Assembly: GCF_001668575.1 (NCBI RefSeq)
Contig: NZ_LZMD01000074.1
Location: 149,359-213,358, forward strand
DNA: 64,000 nucleotides
Direction of reading: 5' to 3'
Source of the DNA: Mycobacterium sp. 1164985.4
GTDB taxonomy: Bacteria > Actinomycetota > Actinomycetes > Mycobacteriales > Mycobacteriaceae
Both the position numbers and the translations under genes were made by a program. The notes under the pieces are model-generated. The model searched no databases and was not told where the DNA came from. It worked only from the letters and a program-made list of their open reading frames with translations. Shown here piece by piece: positions 53,504-62,656 of the stretch (position 1 is its first letter; every line of letters starts with the position of its first letter).

Positions 53504-55285
53504 ATGACCCCGTTCGTGCGGCTCTGCAGAACTTCCGCCGTCGCGCTCGCGGCGGTGCTGATGACCGGCGTCGGCCTGGCCGGGCCCGCGCAGGCCAACG
53601 TCGACCAGTGCGCACCACCCGGTGTCGAGAGCGCCAGCGCGCTGCCGACCAACCTTGCCGCGGCGGCGACCGGCCCCGAACAAGACCGCTACACCACCCC
53701 CGGCGTCGAACCTCTGTCTGCGATCAACGTCGACGCACTGGGGTTGATCCAGCCCGGCACCCTGACCGTCGGCACCCTGTCGGATGCGCCGCCGAGCATC
53801 TGCATCAACTCCGCCGGGCAGTTCACCGGATTCGACAACGAGGTGCTACGCGCCGTCGCCGAGAAACTGGGCCTGCGGATCAACTTCGTCGGCACCGAAT
53901 TCTCCGGCCTGCTGGCCCAGGTCGCGGCGCGACGCTTCGACGTGGGGTCTTCGTCGATCACCACCACCGAGCCTCGTCGCCGCACGGTCGGTTTCACCAA
54001 CGGCTATGACTTCGGCTACTTTTCGCTCGTCGTGCCCACCGGATCTCCGATCACCGGCTTCGACAAGCTGGGCCCGGGACAGCGCATCGGCGTGGTGCAG
54101 GGCACCGTGCAGGAGTCCTACGTCATCGACACCTTGGGTCTGCAGCCGGTCAAGTACCCCGATTACAACACCGTCTACGCGAGCCTGAAAACGCGACAGA
54201 TCGACGCGTGGGTGGCACCGTCGCAACAGGCGTCGGGCACCGTGCAGCCCGGCGATCCGGCCGAGATCATCGAAAACACGTTCAGCTTGGACAATTTCGT
54301 CGCATGGGCGGTGGCCAAGCAGAACCGGCCGCTGATCGACGCGTTGAACTCCGGGCTGGACGCGGTGATCGCCGACGGCACCTGGGCGCGGCTGTACTCG
54401 GAGTGGGTACCCCGCGCGCTGCCGCCGGGATGGAAGCCGGGCTCGAAGGCCGCTCCCCCGCCGCAGCTGCCGGACTTCAACGCGATCGCCGCCGAGAACC
54501 AACAGGCACCGTCCGGACCCCCAGCACCGAAATCGGCGCTGTCGCAACTGAAGGATGCGTTCCTCAACTGGGACCTGTACCGCCAGGCCATTCCGGATCT
54601 GCTCAAGACCGGCCTGCCGAACACCCTGATCCTGACCGTCAGCGCCGCCGTCATCGGACTGGTGCTGGGAATGCTGCTGGCGGTCGCGGGGATCTCCCGG
54701 CACCGCTGGCTGCGCTGGCCCGCGCGTGTGTACACCGACATCTTCCGCGGCCTCCCCGAGGTGGTCATCATCCTGTTGATCGGCCTTGGGGTGGGCCCGG
54801 TCGTGGGTGGGCTGACCGGAAACAACCCCTACCCGCTGGGCATTGCGGCGCTCGGGTTGATGGCCGCGGCGTACGTCGGTGAGATCTTCCGGTCCGGCAT
54901 CCAGAGCGTCGAACCGGGTCAGCTCGAAGCCTCACGCGCACTGGGCTTCTCGTACACCTCGTCGATGCGGCTAGTGGTGGTGCCGCAGGGTGTGCGGCGG
55001 GTGCTGCCGGCGCTGATGAACCAGTTCATCTCGCTGCTGAAGGCCTCGTCGCTGGTGTACTTCCTGGGTCTGGTGGCCAACCAGCGTGAGCTGTTCCAGG
55101 TGGGCCGCGACCTCAACGCCCAGACCGGCAACCTGTCACCGCTGGTGGCCGCGGGCTTGTTCTACCTGCTGTTGACGGTGCCGCTGACGCATCTGGTCAA
55201 CTACATCGACAACCGGTTGCGCCGCGGGCGAAAGCCCTCCGAGGAGGACCCGCTTCCCGTGGCCGCGTCCCAGGAGATGATCTGA
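53504..55285 (+). CDS. Fused substrate-binding protein / amino-acid ABC permease
   Basis: A 593-residue fusion, like lactococcal GlnP. The signal peptide ends near AQAN (residue about 31). The periplasmic solute-binding domain (about 75-310) has ICINSAGQFTGFDNEVLRAV and AARRFDVGSSSITTTEPRR. A Pro-rich linker (about 312-355) leads to the permease (about 370-575) with TM helices and the EAA-type loop YVGEIFRSGIQSVEPGQLEASRALG (shown in pieces: GEIFRSGIQS, GQLEASRALG). It imports polar amino acids, probably Gln/Glu or a similar solute. Its stop overlaps the ATPase start by one base (TGATG). Confidence 0.93.
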   Translation: MTPFVRLCRTSAVALAAVLMTGVGLAGPAQANVDQCAPPGVESASALPTNLAAAATGPEQDRYTTPGVEPLSAINVDALGLIQPGTLTVGTLSDAPPSICINSAGQFTGFDNEVLRAVAEKLGLRINFVGTEFSGLLAQVAARRFDVGSSSITTTEPRRRTVGFTNGYDFGYFSLVVPTGSPITGFDKLGPGQRIGVVQGTVQESYVIDTLGLQPVKYPDYNTVYASLKTRQIDAWVAPSQQASGTVQPGDPAEIIENTFSLDNFVAWAVAKQNRPLIDALNSGLDAVIADGTWARLYSEWVPRALPPGWKPGSKAAPPPQLPDFNAIAAENQQAPSGPPAPKSALSQLKDAFLNWDLYRQAIPDLLKTGLPNTLILTVSAAVIGLVLGMLLAVAGISRHRWLRWPARVYTDIFRGLPEVVIILLIGLGVGPVVGGLTGNNPYPLGIAALGLMAAAYVGEIFRSGIQSVEPGQLEASRALGFSYTSSMRLVVVPQGVRRVLPALMNQFISLLKASSLVYFLGLVANQRELFQVGRDLNAQTGNLSPLVAAGLFYLLLTVPLTHLVNYIDNRLRRGRKPSEEDPLPVAASQEMI

Positions 55286-56028
55286 TGAGCGCGACGAGTT
55301 TCGATCCGGTGTCGCTGAGCGCCAACGATATTCATCTCGCGTTCGGCCCGAACCCCGTGTTGCAGGGAGTGGACATCGACGTGCCCGCGGGCACCACGAC
55401 GGCGGTGATCGGGCCGTCGGGGTCGGGGAAGTCCACGCTGTTGCGCACGCTGAACCGGCTCTACGAACCCGATCGCGGCGACATCCTGCTCGACGGTCGT
55501 TCGGTGCTCGGCGACAATCCCGACCAATTGCGCCAGCGCATCGGGATGGTCTTCCAGAGTTTCAACCTGTTCCCGCACCGCAGCGTGCTGGACAACGTGA
55601 CGCTCGCGCCACGCAAGCTCAAGCGGCTCAGCGCCGACGAGGCCCGCGAGCTGGGGCTGGCGCAACTGGACCGCGTCGGCCTGCGCAACAAGGCCGACGT
55701 GCGGCCGACGACGCTGTCCGGGGGTCAGCAGCAGCGGGTGGCGATCGCGCGAGCGTTGGCGATGGCACCGCAGGTGATGTTCTTCGATGAGGCGACGTCG
55801 GCGCTGGACCCCGAGTTGGTCAAGGGCATCCTCGCTCTGATCGCCGACCTCGGGGCCGACGGGATGACGATGGTCGTGGTCACCCACGAGATGGGCTTCG
55901 CCCGGTCGACGTCGGACGCGGTGGTGTTCATGGACTACGGCAAGGTGGTCGAGGCCGGTCCGCCGGAGAAGGTCTTCGAGGCGGCCGAGACCGAACGCCT
56001 GCAGCGCTTCCTGTCGCAGGTGCTCTGA
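55285..56028 (+). CDS. Amino-acid ABC transporter ATP-binding protein, GlnQ-like
   Basis: A 247-residue ATPase. Walker A GPSGSGKST, Q-loop GMVFQSFNLFPH, signature LSGGQQQRVAIARALAM, Walker B VMFFDEATSALDP, H-loop VVTHEMGFARS, the standard set of polar amino-acid importers. It partners the upstream fused receptor-permease through a TGATG junction. Confidence 0.96.
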   Translation: MSATSFDPVSLSANDIHLAFGPNPVLQGVDIDVPAGTTTAVIGPSGSGKSTLLRTLNRLYEPDRGDILLDGRSVLGDNPDQLRQRIGMVFQSFNLFPHRSVLDNVTLAPRKLKRLSADEARELGLAQLDRVGLRNKADVRPTTLSGGQQQRVAIARALAMAPQVMFFDEATSALDPELVKGILALIADLGADGMTMVVVTHEMGFARSTSDAVVFMDYGKVVEAGPPEKVFEAAETERLQRFLSQVL

Positions 56029-56083
56029 TCCGGCGGTTTTCAACTAACGCGTCCGTCACGCATCCTGGCACCGCATGACAGGT

Positions 56084-56089
56084 TAGACT
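56084..56089 (+). promoter_or_regulatory. -10 element TAGACT before the marR-like gene
   Basis: TAGACT lies 9 bases before ATG 56099 with no ribosome site between, so the transcript is leaderless or nearly so. Confidence 0.45.
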
Positions 56090-56098
56090 GCCGAAATT

Positions 56099-56545
56099 AT
56101 GGCGGAAGTCGTCGAACCGCAGGTCGCGGAGCTGTCAGGAGAGCTGCAGCGGGTTCTCTCGCGGGTTTTCTCCGTCCTGCGGCGCAGCGACACCAGCCGC
56201 AATGACGCCGGTGACCTCACGCTGGCCCAGCTGTCGATCCTGCTGACCCTGCTCGAGCGGGGCCCGATGCGGATGACGGATCTGGCCGCCCACGAACGCG
56301 TGCGCACGCCCACGACGACCGTCGCGATCCGTCGGCTGGAGAAGCTGGGCCTGGTCAAACGCTCCCGCGACCCCTCTGACCTGCGTGCGGTGCTCGTCGA
56401 TATCACTCCGGAGGGGCGCGCCCAACATCAGGAGGCGCTCGAGGTGCGGCGCGCGCATCTGGCCAGCCTGTTGGCCAAGTTGAGCCCGGAAGATCTCGAG
56501 ACGCTGACCAGGGCCATCGACCCGCTCGAGCGGTTGGCCGAGTAG
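56099..56545 (+). CDS. MarR-family regulator, Rv0042c-like
   Basis: A 148-residue winged-helix regulator: AQLSILLTLLERGPMRMTDLA (first helices, in pieces), recognition region TPTTTVAIRRLEKLGLVKRSRD, wing PSDLRAVLVDITPEGR, and C-terminal dimer helix. The M. tuberculosis homologue is longer at the N-terminus. Converges with ggh, 5 bases between stops. Confidence 0.92.
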   Translation: MAEVVEPQVAELSGELQRVLSRVFSVLRRSDTSRNDAGDLTLAQLSILLTLLERGPMRMTDLAAHERVRTPTTTVAIRRLEKLGLVKRSRDPSDLRAVLVDITPEGRAQHQEALEVRRAHLASLLAKLSPEDLETLTRAIDPLERLAE

Positions 56546-56550
56546 CGGCT

Positions 56551-57891
56551 TCACCCCAGCCAGTCCAGAACCGCGGCAGCGGTCCACGACTGCTGCATGC
56601 TGCCCAGCGGCTCGCCGGTGAACGGTTCGTAGTACTCGGCGAAGGTGCCGTCGCTGACCTGGCGCAGACCTTCCTGGCGCAGCAGCCGGGCGCGTTCGGC
56701 CCAGCCGCGGCGCGCGAAGCACCAAGAGAACAGCCACGTCATCACCGGCCAGACCGGTCCGCGCCAGTACTCGCGCGGCCGGAAGTCCCGCGACACCGGT
56801 GACGTCGACGGGATGCTGGCGTACTTCAGGTCCGGGTGCGCGCAGAACCGCGGGCCCTCGAGGAGTTTTACCAGGGCGCGTTCCCTGTCGTGCGGCAGCC
56901 CGCCGCACAGCAGCGGGGCGAACTGCGCGACCGTCTCGGTGGCCACCCACTTGCCGGTCCTGAGATCGAAATCTCTTGCGGCGCCTGATCTCCCGTCGGT
57001 GGCGTCGATGACTCCCTCGCGGAACCGCTTACCCCATGCGTAGAGGTCGCGGACGTCGGCACGCGGTCGGCCGTAGTCTTCGCCGATCTCGGCCAGCACG
57101 TCGCAGGCCACCGCGAGGATCGCCGATACGAATACGTCCTCGACCGCGAAACTCATGACCTTGGGCAGCAATTCGTCGTCGTATCGCGCCGACTTCATTT
57201 CCTCGAGCAACCACAGGTAACGGTCGTACTCGAGGTCGGAGGGGCGTTGGGTGGCGTCAGTGACGATCGTGTTGTCCTCGCGCTGGTATTCGGGGACATT
57301 GCCCGGAACCACGTTGGCGTAGGCGCTGTCCCAACGCGGCGAGTTGTCCATGCCGGACTCCCAGCCGTGATACAGCGTGACCCGGCCGCGCTCCTTGGGG
57401 TCGCGGGCCTCGGCCAGCCAGCGGTGCCAGCGGACCAGGTCGGACCAGCGCCGGTCGAGGAACGCCTCGGCGACCGCGCGGGCGGACCGGCCGCGGGTGC
57501 GGGCGTGATCGAGGATGCGCTGCACGGCGATCGCGTGCACCGGCGGCTGGGTGATGCCGGAGGTGTGCCGGTTGCGCGGTGCGTGCGCGGCGAGCGCGGA
57601 CGTCGCCCAGCGCGCCGGGCCGGGGAAGTAGCCGTCGACGCCGTTGGCGAACACGATGTGCGGGATCATCCCGTTGGTCCACTGCGCCGAGAGCAGCGTG
57701 TCGAGTTCGACGACAGAGCGCTCGACGCTCAGCGGGGCCAACCCGATCGCCACGAACGCCGCGTCCCAGCTCCACATGTGCGGGTACAGCAGCGGAGCGG
57801 CGGTGGTCATGGTGCCCAGGTCATTGCCCCGCAGCAGGTATGCGGCGCGGGCCGCGAGCTGGGTCGGGGCGAAGCTGTGGTCGATGGGCAT
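56551..57891 (-). CDS. ggh: Glucosylglycerate hydrolase (GH63)
   Basis: A 446-residue (alpha/alpha)6-barrel glycosidase from ATG 57891; ATG 57900 is an alternative. With this start the general acid candidate in WESGMDNSPRWD is D182 and the base candidate in GTFAEYYEPF is E419, the numbers I recall for Mycobacterium hassiacum GgH. GgH hydrolyses glucosylglycerate, a solute stored in nitrogen limitation, and is found in rapidly growing mycobacteria. Other landmarks: HMWSWDAAFVAIGL, REYWRGPVWPVMTWL. Divergent from an SDR. No counterpart lies here in M. tuberculosis. Confidence 0.88.
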   Translation of the reverse strand: MPIDHSFAPTQLAARAAYLLRGNDLGTMTTAAPLLYPHMWSWDAAFVAIGLAPLSVERSVVELDTLLSAQWTNGMIPHIVFANGVDGYFPGPARWATSALAAHAPRNRHTSGITQPPVHAIAVQRILDHARTRGRSARAVAEAFLDRRWSDLVRWHRWLAEARDPKERGRVTLYHGWESGMDNSPRWDSAYANVVPGNVPEYQREDNTIVTDATQRPSDLEYDRYLWLLEEMKSARYDDELLPKVMSFAVEDVFVSAILAVACDVLAEIGEDYGRPRADVRDLYAWGKRFREGVIDATDGRSGAARDFDLRTGKWVATETVAQFAPLLCGGLPHDRERALVKLLEGPRFCAHPDLKYASIPSTSPVSRDFRPREYWRGPVWPVMTWLFSWCFARRGWAERARLLRQEGLRQVSDGTFAEYYEPFTGEPLGSMQQSWTAAAVLDWLG

Positions 57892-57932
57892 CGAGTCCAT
57901 GATGCGACGGTTCGCCGCGATACGCAGGTCGG

Positions 57933-57938
57933 TAGGGT
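57933..57938 (+). promoter_or_regulatory. -10 element TAGGGT of a leaderless promoter
   Basis: TAGGGT then 6 bases and ATG 57945, in the 53-base gap to the divergent ggh gene. Confidence 0.45.
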
Positions 57939-57944
57939 TTCGAC

Positions 57945-58613
57945 ATGCCGACCGCGATGATCACGGGCGCCTCGCGAGGGCTCGGTACGGCGATTGCGCG
58001 TGCGCTCGCCGACAGTCACACGTTGTTCCTGGCGGGGCGACCGTCGGCCGCGCTCGACGAGGTGGCCGCGGAGTTCGGCGCGACGACGTGGCCGATCGAC
58101 CTGTCCGATGTCTCGGGCATCGAGGCCGCGGTCGAGCCGATCGTCGAGCTGGATGTGCTGATACACAACGCGGGTATGGCGTTCCCGGGGCGGGTCGCCG
58201 AGTCGACCGTCGACGAATGGCGCACCACCATGGAGGTCAATGTCATTGGGGCGGTGGCGCTTACGCTCGCGCTGCTGCCTGCGTTGCGGGCTGCGCGCGG
58301 ACACGTGCTGTTCGTCAACTCGGGGTCGGGTATCAACGCCTCGCCCGGGCTGGCGTCGTATTCGGCAAGCAAGTTCGCGCTGCGGTCGTTCGCCGACTCG
58401 CTGCGCAACGACGAAGCGTCGCTGCGGGTGACGTCGGTGCATCCGGGGCGGATCGCCACCGAGATGCAGGAGGGGCTGGTCGCCTACGAAGGCGGCGAGT
58501 ACGACCCGTCGCGGTTCCTGAGCCCGGAAAGCGTGGCGAAGGTCATCGCCGACGCGGTGCACACACCGCAGGACGCTCACGTGCACGAGGTCGTCGTCCG
58601 CCCCCGCAAGTAG
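57945..58613 (+). CDS. Short-chain dehydrogenase/reductase
   Basis: A 222-residue classical SDR: cofactor loop ITGASRGLGTAIA, HNAGMAFPG, catalytic Ser in NSGSGINASPG and YSASKFA (YxxxK), then HPGRIATEM. It is compact for the family. The last base of its TAG stop is the first base of the left palindromic repeat. Cytosolic NAD(P)-dependent oxidoreductase of unknown substrate. Confidence 0.9.
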   Translation: MPTAMITGASRGLGTAIARALADSHTLFLAGRPSAALDEVAAEFGATTWPIDLSDVSGIEAAVEPIVELDVLIHNAGMAFPGRVAESTVDEWRTTMEVNVIGAVALTLALLPALRAARGHVLFVNSGSGINASPGLASYSASKFALRSFADSLRNDEASLRVTSVHPGRIATEMQEGLVAYEGGEYDPSRFLSPESVAKVIADAVHTPQDAHVHEVVVRPRK

Positions 58614-58662
58614 CGATTTCGGTGCACTACCGATCGCTCAGCGACTCGTAGCGCACCGAAGT
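58613..58662. repeat. Left copy of 50-bp palindromic direct repeat
   Basis: On the minus strand the arms TTCGGTGCGCTAC and GTAGTGCACCGAA pair with one mismatch, around an inner TCGCT-G-AGCGA dyad, giving a long hairpin. The stop codon (58640-58638) and the last seven codons (LRCATSR) of the DUF559 gene are inside this repeat. Confidence 0.85.
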
Positions 58663-59507
58663 GCCTCGCAGATCGTGGTGCTTACTCGCTCGGGATAGAC
58701 GGTCAGGTCCAGCCAGGTGAAGCGCAGCACCTGCCAGCCGAGCAGCGCTATCGCATTCTGCCGCTTTCGGTCGATCTGGAAGGCGTCGGCGTCTGAGTGA
58801 AAGGCCCAGCCGTCGGTCTCCAGCGCGATCTTGGCGCCCGGGAAAGCCACGTCGACCTTATAGCCGCCGAGGGGAAAGTTCGCCTTCCATCCAGTAATCC
58901 CCGCCTCCCGCAATAGTTTGATGAGCAGCCGTTCGGCGGCGGAGCGCGCGTCATCGGCGGCTGCTTGCAACAGGATTCGCGCGGCAGGTGATCCGTAGCG
59001 ACCCTTGTTCCGAAGTTGAGTACGCCACAGAGCGCGCAGGTCAACGTGTCGCTGCAGAGCACTGTCCATCAGCTTGGCCCCGTCCCGGCGCTGCGTCGCC
59101 GCTTCGAGCACCGTCAACGGCTTCGCAGTGGCGCGCAGGCGACGCACTTCGACGACATCTCTCGGGTCGAGGTTGCGCCGCCGTAGCCGAGTACCGCTGT
59201 GGCAGCGTCCGGTGGCGGTCCGCCCCACTGTGACGTCGACGATGTCCGGCGCGAAGTGCGTCAGCCCGTGCCACCACGCCGCGGTAAGGCCACTGGCGAC
59301 CGCAATCTCGCCGTAGCCCCAGACTCCCGCGCGCACCCGCGCAGCATCGGTGAACTCGCGGTCGTCCACGAAGTACACACCTTTCGCGCACCGCCTCCAT
59401 TGGCCGGCCCGCACCCGGCGCTGTACCGACTGATCGCTGAGACCCGCCTGTCTAGCCTGAGCGGACGTCACGACACCGTCCTGGACGCGCAAATACTCCG
59501 GAAGCAC
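58638..59507 (-). CDS. AbiEi-type HTH plus DUF559 (Vsr-like nuclease fold) protein
   Basis: A 289-residue protein from GTG 59507; an in-frame ATG at 59603 would begin in the right repeat. Residues about 5-50 (LRVQDGVVTSAQARQAG, VRAGQWRRCAKGVYFV) form the winged-helix domain of type IV AbiEi antitoxins. The C-terminal about 100 residues are DUF559, related to Vsr/PD-(D/E)XK nucleases: YKVDVAFPGAKIALETDG supplies the Asp and Glu-x-Asp acidic set, then FHSDADAFQIDRKR and LLGWQVLRFTW. No AbiEii toxin gene is adjacent. The same two-domain protein occurs in many copies in actinobacterial genomes; function is unknown. Confidence 0.85.
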   Translation of the reverse strand: MLPEYLRVQDGVVTSAQARQAGLSDQSVQRRVRAGQWRRCAKGVYFVDDREFTDAARVRAGVWGYGEIAVASGLTAAWWHGLTHFAPDIVDVTVGRTATGRCHSGTRLRRRNLDPRDVVEVRRLRATAKPLTVLEAATQRRDGAKLMDSALQRHVDLRALWRTQLRNKGRYGSPAARILLQAAADDARSAAERLLIKLLREAGITGWKANFPLGGYKVDVAFPGAKIALETDGWAFHSDADAFQIDRKRQNAIALLGWQVLRFTWLDLTVYPERVSTTICEALRCATSR

Positions 59508-59550
59508 GCATGGTTGGACGCACGCGAGACTCGTACCGGTTCCCCGCCGA

Positions 59551-59600
59551 GCGATTTGGGTGCGCAATCGATCGCTCAGCGACGGGTAGCGCACCGAAAT
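59551..59600. repeat. Right copy of 50-bp palindromic direct repeat
   Basis: Same orientation as the left copy, 43 of 50 bases identical, with the central TCGCT-G-AGCGA dyad unchanged. The outer arms here pair less well than in the left copy. It lies 6 bases past the leuS stop, so it may also serve as the leuS terminator. Confidence 0.85.
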
Positions 59601-59606
59601 CACAAG

Positions 59607-62480
59607 TCACACGACGATGTTGACCAGGCGGCCCGCCACCACGATCACCTTCTTCGGTGTTGCGCCGTTGATGAACGCCTGCACCTTCTCGTCGGCCAAC
59701 GCGGCCGCTTCGAGCGTGTCCGCGTCCGCGTCCGCTGCGACCGTCACCCGTCCGCGCACCTTCCCGTTCACCTGCACGGGGTATTCGACGGTGTCCTCGA
59801 CGAGGTACTGCGGGTCGGCCACCGGGAACGGACCGTGCGCCAGCGTCTGGTCGTGGCCCAGTCGTCGCCACAGTTCCTCCGCCAGATGCGGGGCGAGCGG
59901 CGCGACCATCAACACCAGCGGCTCCAACGCCGCACGGGCCGTCACGCCCTGCTTGGTCAGATGATTCGTGTACTCGATGAGTTTGGCCGCCGCGGTGTTG
60001 TTGCGCAGGTTCGTGTAGTCGTCGGACACGCCGGCGATGGTGCGGTGCAACAACTTCAGCGTCTGGTCATCGATGGCTTCGTGTTCGACGACGCGGATGT
60101 CGCCGGTCTCCTCGTCGACCACCAGGCGCCACACCCGCTGCAGGAACCGGTGTGCGCCGACGACATCCTTGGTGGCCCACGGCCGCGACGCCTCCAGCGG
60201 GCCCATCGACATCTCGTACACCCGCAGGGTGTCGGCGCCGTAGTTGTCGCAGATCTCGTCGGGCGACACCGAGTTCTTCAGGCTCTTGCCGATCTTTCCG
60301 AACTCCTGGAACACCTCGATCTCACCGTCGGGACCCGGAGCCGACCCGTCGGCGACATTGGACGGGCGCCAGTAGAACTTGCCTTCCCGCTCAACGACTT
60401 CCGCCGCGGGGACGTACGCACCGCGCGAGTCGGTGTACGCGAACGCCTGGATGTAGCCCTGGTTCACCAGCCTGCGGTACGGCTCGCGGGAACTGACGTG
60501 CCCGAGGTCGTGGAGCACCTTGTGCCAGAACCGGCAGTACAGCAGGTGCAACACCGCGTGCTCGACACCGCCGACGTACAGGTCGACACCGCCGGGATCC
60601 TGCGCGCCGTGTTCGTCCGGACGCGGCCCCATCCAGTAGGCCTCGTTCTCCTTGGCGCACATCTCGTCCGGATTGTGCGGGTCGGTGTAGCGCAGCTCGT
60701 ACCATGAGCTCGCGGCCCACTGCGGCATGACGTTGGTGTCGCGGGTGTAGGACTTGAGCCCGTCGCCGAGGTCCAGCTCCACGTTCACCCACGACGTGGC
60801 CTTGCCCAGCGGCGGTGACGGTTCGCTGTCGGCGTCGTCGGGGTCGAACAGCACCGGCGAGTAGTCGGGAACGTCGGGCAGCTCGACCGGCAGTGCCGAC
60901 TCCGGCAGCGGATGCGCGCGGCCGTCGGCGTCGTAGACGATGGGGAACGGTTCGCCCCAATACCGTTGCCGCGCGAAAAGCCAGTCGCGCAGCTTGTATT
61001 CGACGCGCGGCTGGGCACGGCCCTCTTCCGCCAGGCGAGTCGTGATCGCCTCCTTGGCCGACGCGATGCTCAGCCCGTTGAGGTAGTCGGAGTTCACGAT
61101 CTCGCCGTCGCCGGTGTATGCAGCTTCCGAGATATCGCCTCCGGAAACGACTTCCACAATGGGTAGGCCGAACTCGTTGGCGAACTCCCAGTCGCGCTGA
61201 TCGTGTCCGGGCACGGCCATGATGGCCCCGGTGCCGTATCCCAGCAGCACATAGTCGGCGATGAACACCGGGACACGTTGTCCGTTCGCCGGATTCGTCG
61301 CGTACGCGCCGACGAACACGCCGGTCTTGGTTTTGCTCTCCTGACGCTCCAGGTCAGACTTTGCCGCGATCGCCGAACGGTAGGCGGCCACGGCCTCGGC
61401 CGGCGTCGCCGCGCCGTAGGTCCAGCGCTCGTCGACATCGGCGGGCCACACATCGGCAATCAGGCTGTCGACGAGTTCGTGCTCGGGCGCCAGCACCATG
61501 TATGTCGCGCCGAACAGCGTGTCCGGCCGGGTGGTGAACACCTCGATGTCGCCGGCGTCGGTATTGAACAGGACTGCCGCGCCGGTCGAGCGTCCGATCC
61601 AGTTGCGCTGCATGGTCTTGACCTTCTCCGGCCAGTCCAGCAGTTCGAGATCGTCGAGCAGGCGGTCGGAGTATTCGGTGATGCGCATCATCCACTGCCG
61701 CAACCGTTTCCGGAACACCGGGAAGTTGCCGCGTTCGCTGCGGCCATCGGAGGTCACCTCCTCGTTGGCCAGCACCGTCCCCAACCCCGGACACCAGTTC
61801 ACCAGCGAGTCGGCCCGGTAGACCAACCGGTAGGAGTCGATGACGTCGGCCCGCTCGGACTTCGAGAGCTCCGACCAGGCCCGGCCGTCGTCGAGTGCGC
61901 GGGCCCCGGATTCGAGCTGCTCGATCAACTCCGCGATTGGCCTGGCCTTCTGCGCGTCCCGATCGAACCACGCGTTGTAGATCTGCAGGAAGATCCACTG
62001 CGTCCACTTGTAGTAGTCGACGTCGGTGGTGGCGAAGCTGCGTCGAGGGTCGTGCCCGAAGCCCAGCCGCCCCAGCTGACGCTTGAAGTTGACGATGTTG
62101 GCCTCGGTCCGGATACGCGGATGCGTCCCGGTCTGGATGGCGTACTGCTCCGCGGGCAGCCCGAACGCGTCAAACCCCAAGGCGTGCAACACGTTGCGAC
62201 CGGTCATGCGGAAATACCTGGCGTAGACGTCGGTCGCGATGTAACCCAGCGGGTGCCCGACGTGCAAGCCCTCGCCCGAGGGATACGGGAACATGTCCTG
62301 GACGAACATCTTGTCGGCGGGCACCGGGGAACCGTCGGTCGGCGCCAGCGACCCCACGGGGTTCGGCACGTTGAAGGTCCCCGCGTCGGCCCACCGCTGC
62401 TGCCAGGTGCGCTCGATCTGCCCGGCCAGCTCCGCGGTGTAGCGGTGCTGCGGGGTGTCTGTGGTCGGCGCTTCTGTCAC
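59607..62480 (-). CDS. leuS: Leucyl-tRNA synthetase
   Basis: A 957-residue class I synthetase. HIGH-type motif in [17 protein letters not shown]-type motif as KIGKS in [12 protein letters not shown] (as in other mycobacterial LeuRS), and the CP1 editing domain with [18 protein letters not shown], including the conserved TRPDT. It charges tRNA-Leu in the cytoplasm. Starts at GTG 62480, ends directly before the palindromic cassette. Divergent from mtc28, as in M. tuberculosis. Confidence 0.97.
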   Translation of the reverse strand: MTEAPTTDTPQHRYTAELAGQIERTWQQRWADAGTFNVPNPVGSLAPTDGSPVPADKMFVQDMFPYPSGEGLHVGHPLGYIATDVYARYFRMTGRNVLHALGFDAFGLPAEQYAIQTGTHPRIRTEANIVNFKRQLGRLGFGHDPRRSFATTDVDYYKWTQWIFLQIYNAWFDRDAQKARPIAELIEQLESGARALDDGRAWSELSKSERADVIDSYRLVYRADSLVNWCPGLGTVLANEEVTSDGRSERGNFPVFRKRLRQWMMRITEYSDRLLDDLELLDWPEKVKTMQRNWIGRSTGAAVLFNTDAGDIEVFTTRPDTLFGATYMVLAPEHELVDSLIADVWPADVDERWTYGAATPAEAVAAYRSAIAAKSDLERQESKTKTGVFVGAYATNPANGQRVPVFIADYVLLGYGTGAIMAVPGHDQRDWEFANEFGLPIVEVVSGGDISEAAYTGDGEIVNSDYLNGLSIASAKEAITTRLAEEGRAQPRVEYKLRDWLFARQRYWGEPFPIVYDADGRAHPLPESALPVELPDVPDYSPVLFDPDDADSEPSPPLGKATSWVNVELDLGDGLKSYTRDTNVMPQWAASSWYELRYTDPHNPDEMCAKENEAYWMGPRPDEHGAQDPGGVDLYVGGVEHAVLHLLYCRFWHKVLHDLGHVSSREPYRRLVNQGYIQAFAYTDSRGAYVPAAEVVEREGKFYWRPSNVADGSAPGPDGEIEVFQEFGKIGKSLKNSVSPDEICDNYGADTLRVYEMSMGPLEASRPWATKDVVGAHRFLQRVWRLVVDEETGDIRVVEHEAIDDQTLKLLHRTIAGVSDDYTNLRNNTAAAKLIEYTNHLTKQGVTARAALEPLVLMVAPLAPHLAEELWRRLGHDQTLAHGPFPVADPQYLVEDTVEYPVQVNGKVRGRVTVAADADADTLEAAALADEKVQAFINGATPKKVIVVAGRLVNIVV

Positions 62481-62656
62481 GTGAACAGGGTATAAGCACG
62501 CCTATCCGCGGTTCTTCGGCCACGGGTCGGTCTCGGTTCCATTGCGGGGAAGTCAGAACACGGTTGCAGGTCGATTCCGACGGTGGTGGCCGTGGTTCGC
62601 CGGTCGATACAGTCAGCGCCTGACCCTCCCCGTGTTGTTCGGAAGGACCGACGCAG

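Larger units (their letters stand above)
58613..59600. mobile_element. Palindrome-flanked AbiEi/DUF559 cassette (candidate)
   Basis: A single minus-strand gene is bounded by two direct copies of one 50-base imperfect palindrome (58613-58662 and 59551-59600, 43 of 50 bases identical). The unit exactly fills the space between the stop codons of the SDR (58613) and leuS (59607), which are convergent. There is no transposase, but the gene encodes a nuclease-like fold. Layout recalls REP-flanked RAYT genes, in which palindromes travel with one gene. Whether it moves is unproven; two terminator copies created by a tandem duplication are the alternative. Confidence 0.45.

Noticed and set aside
58638..59507. 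Complete AbiE type IV toxin-antitoxin system
   Set aside because: Only the AbiEi-like domain is present; no AbiEii nucleotidyltransferase toxin lies next to it, since the neighbours are leuS and an SDR.
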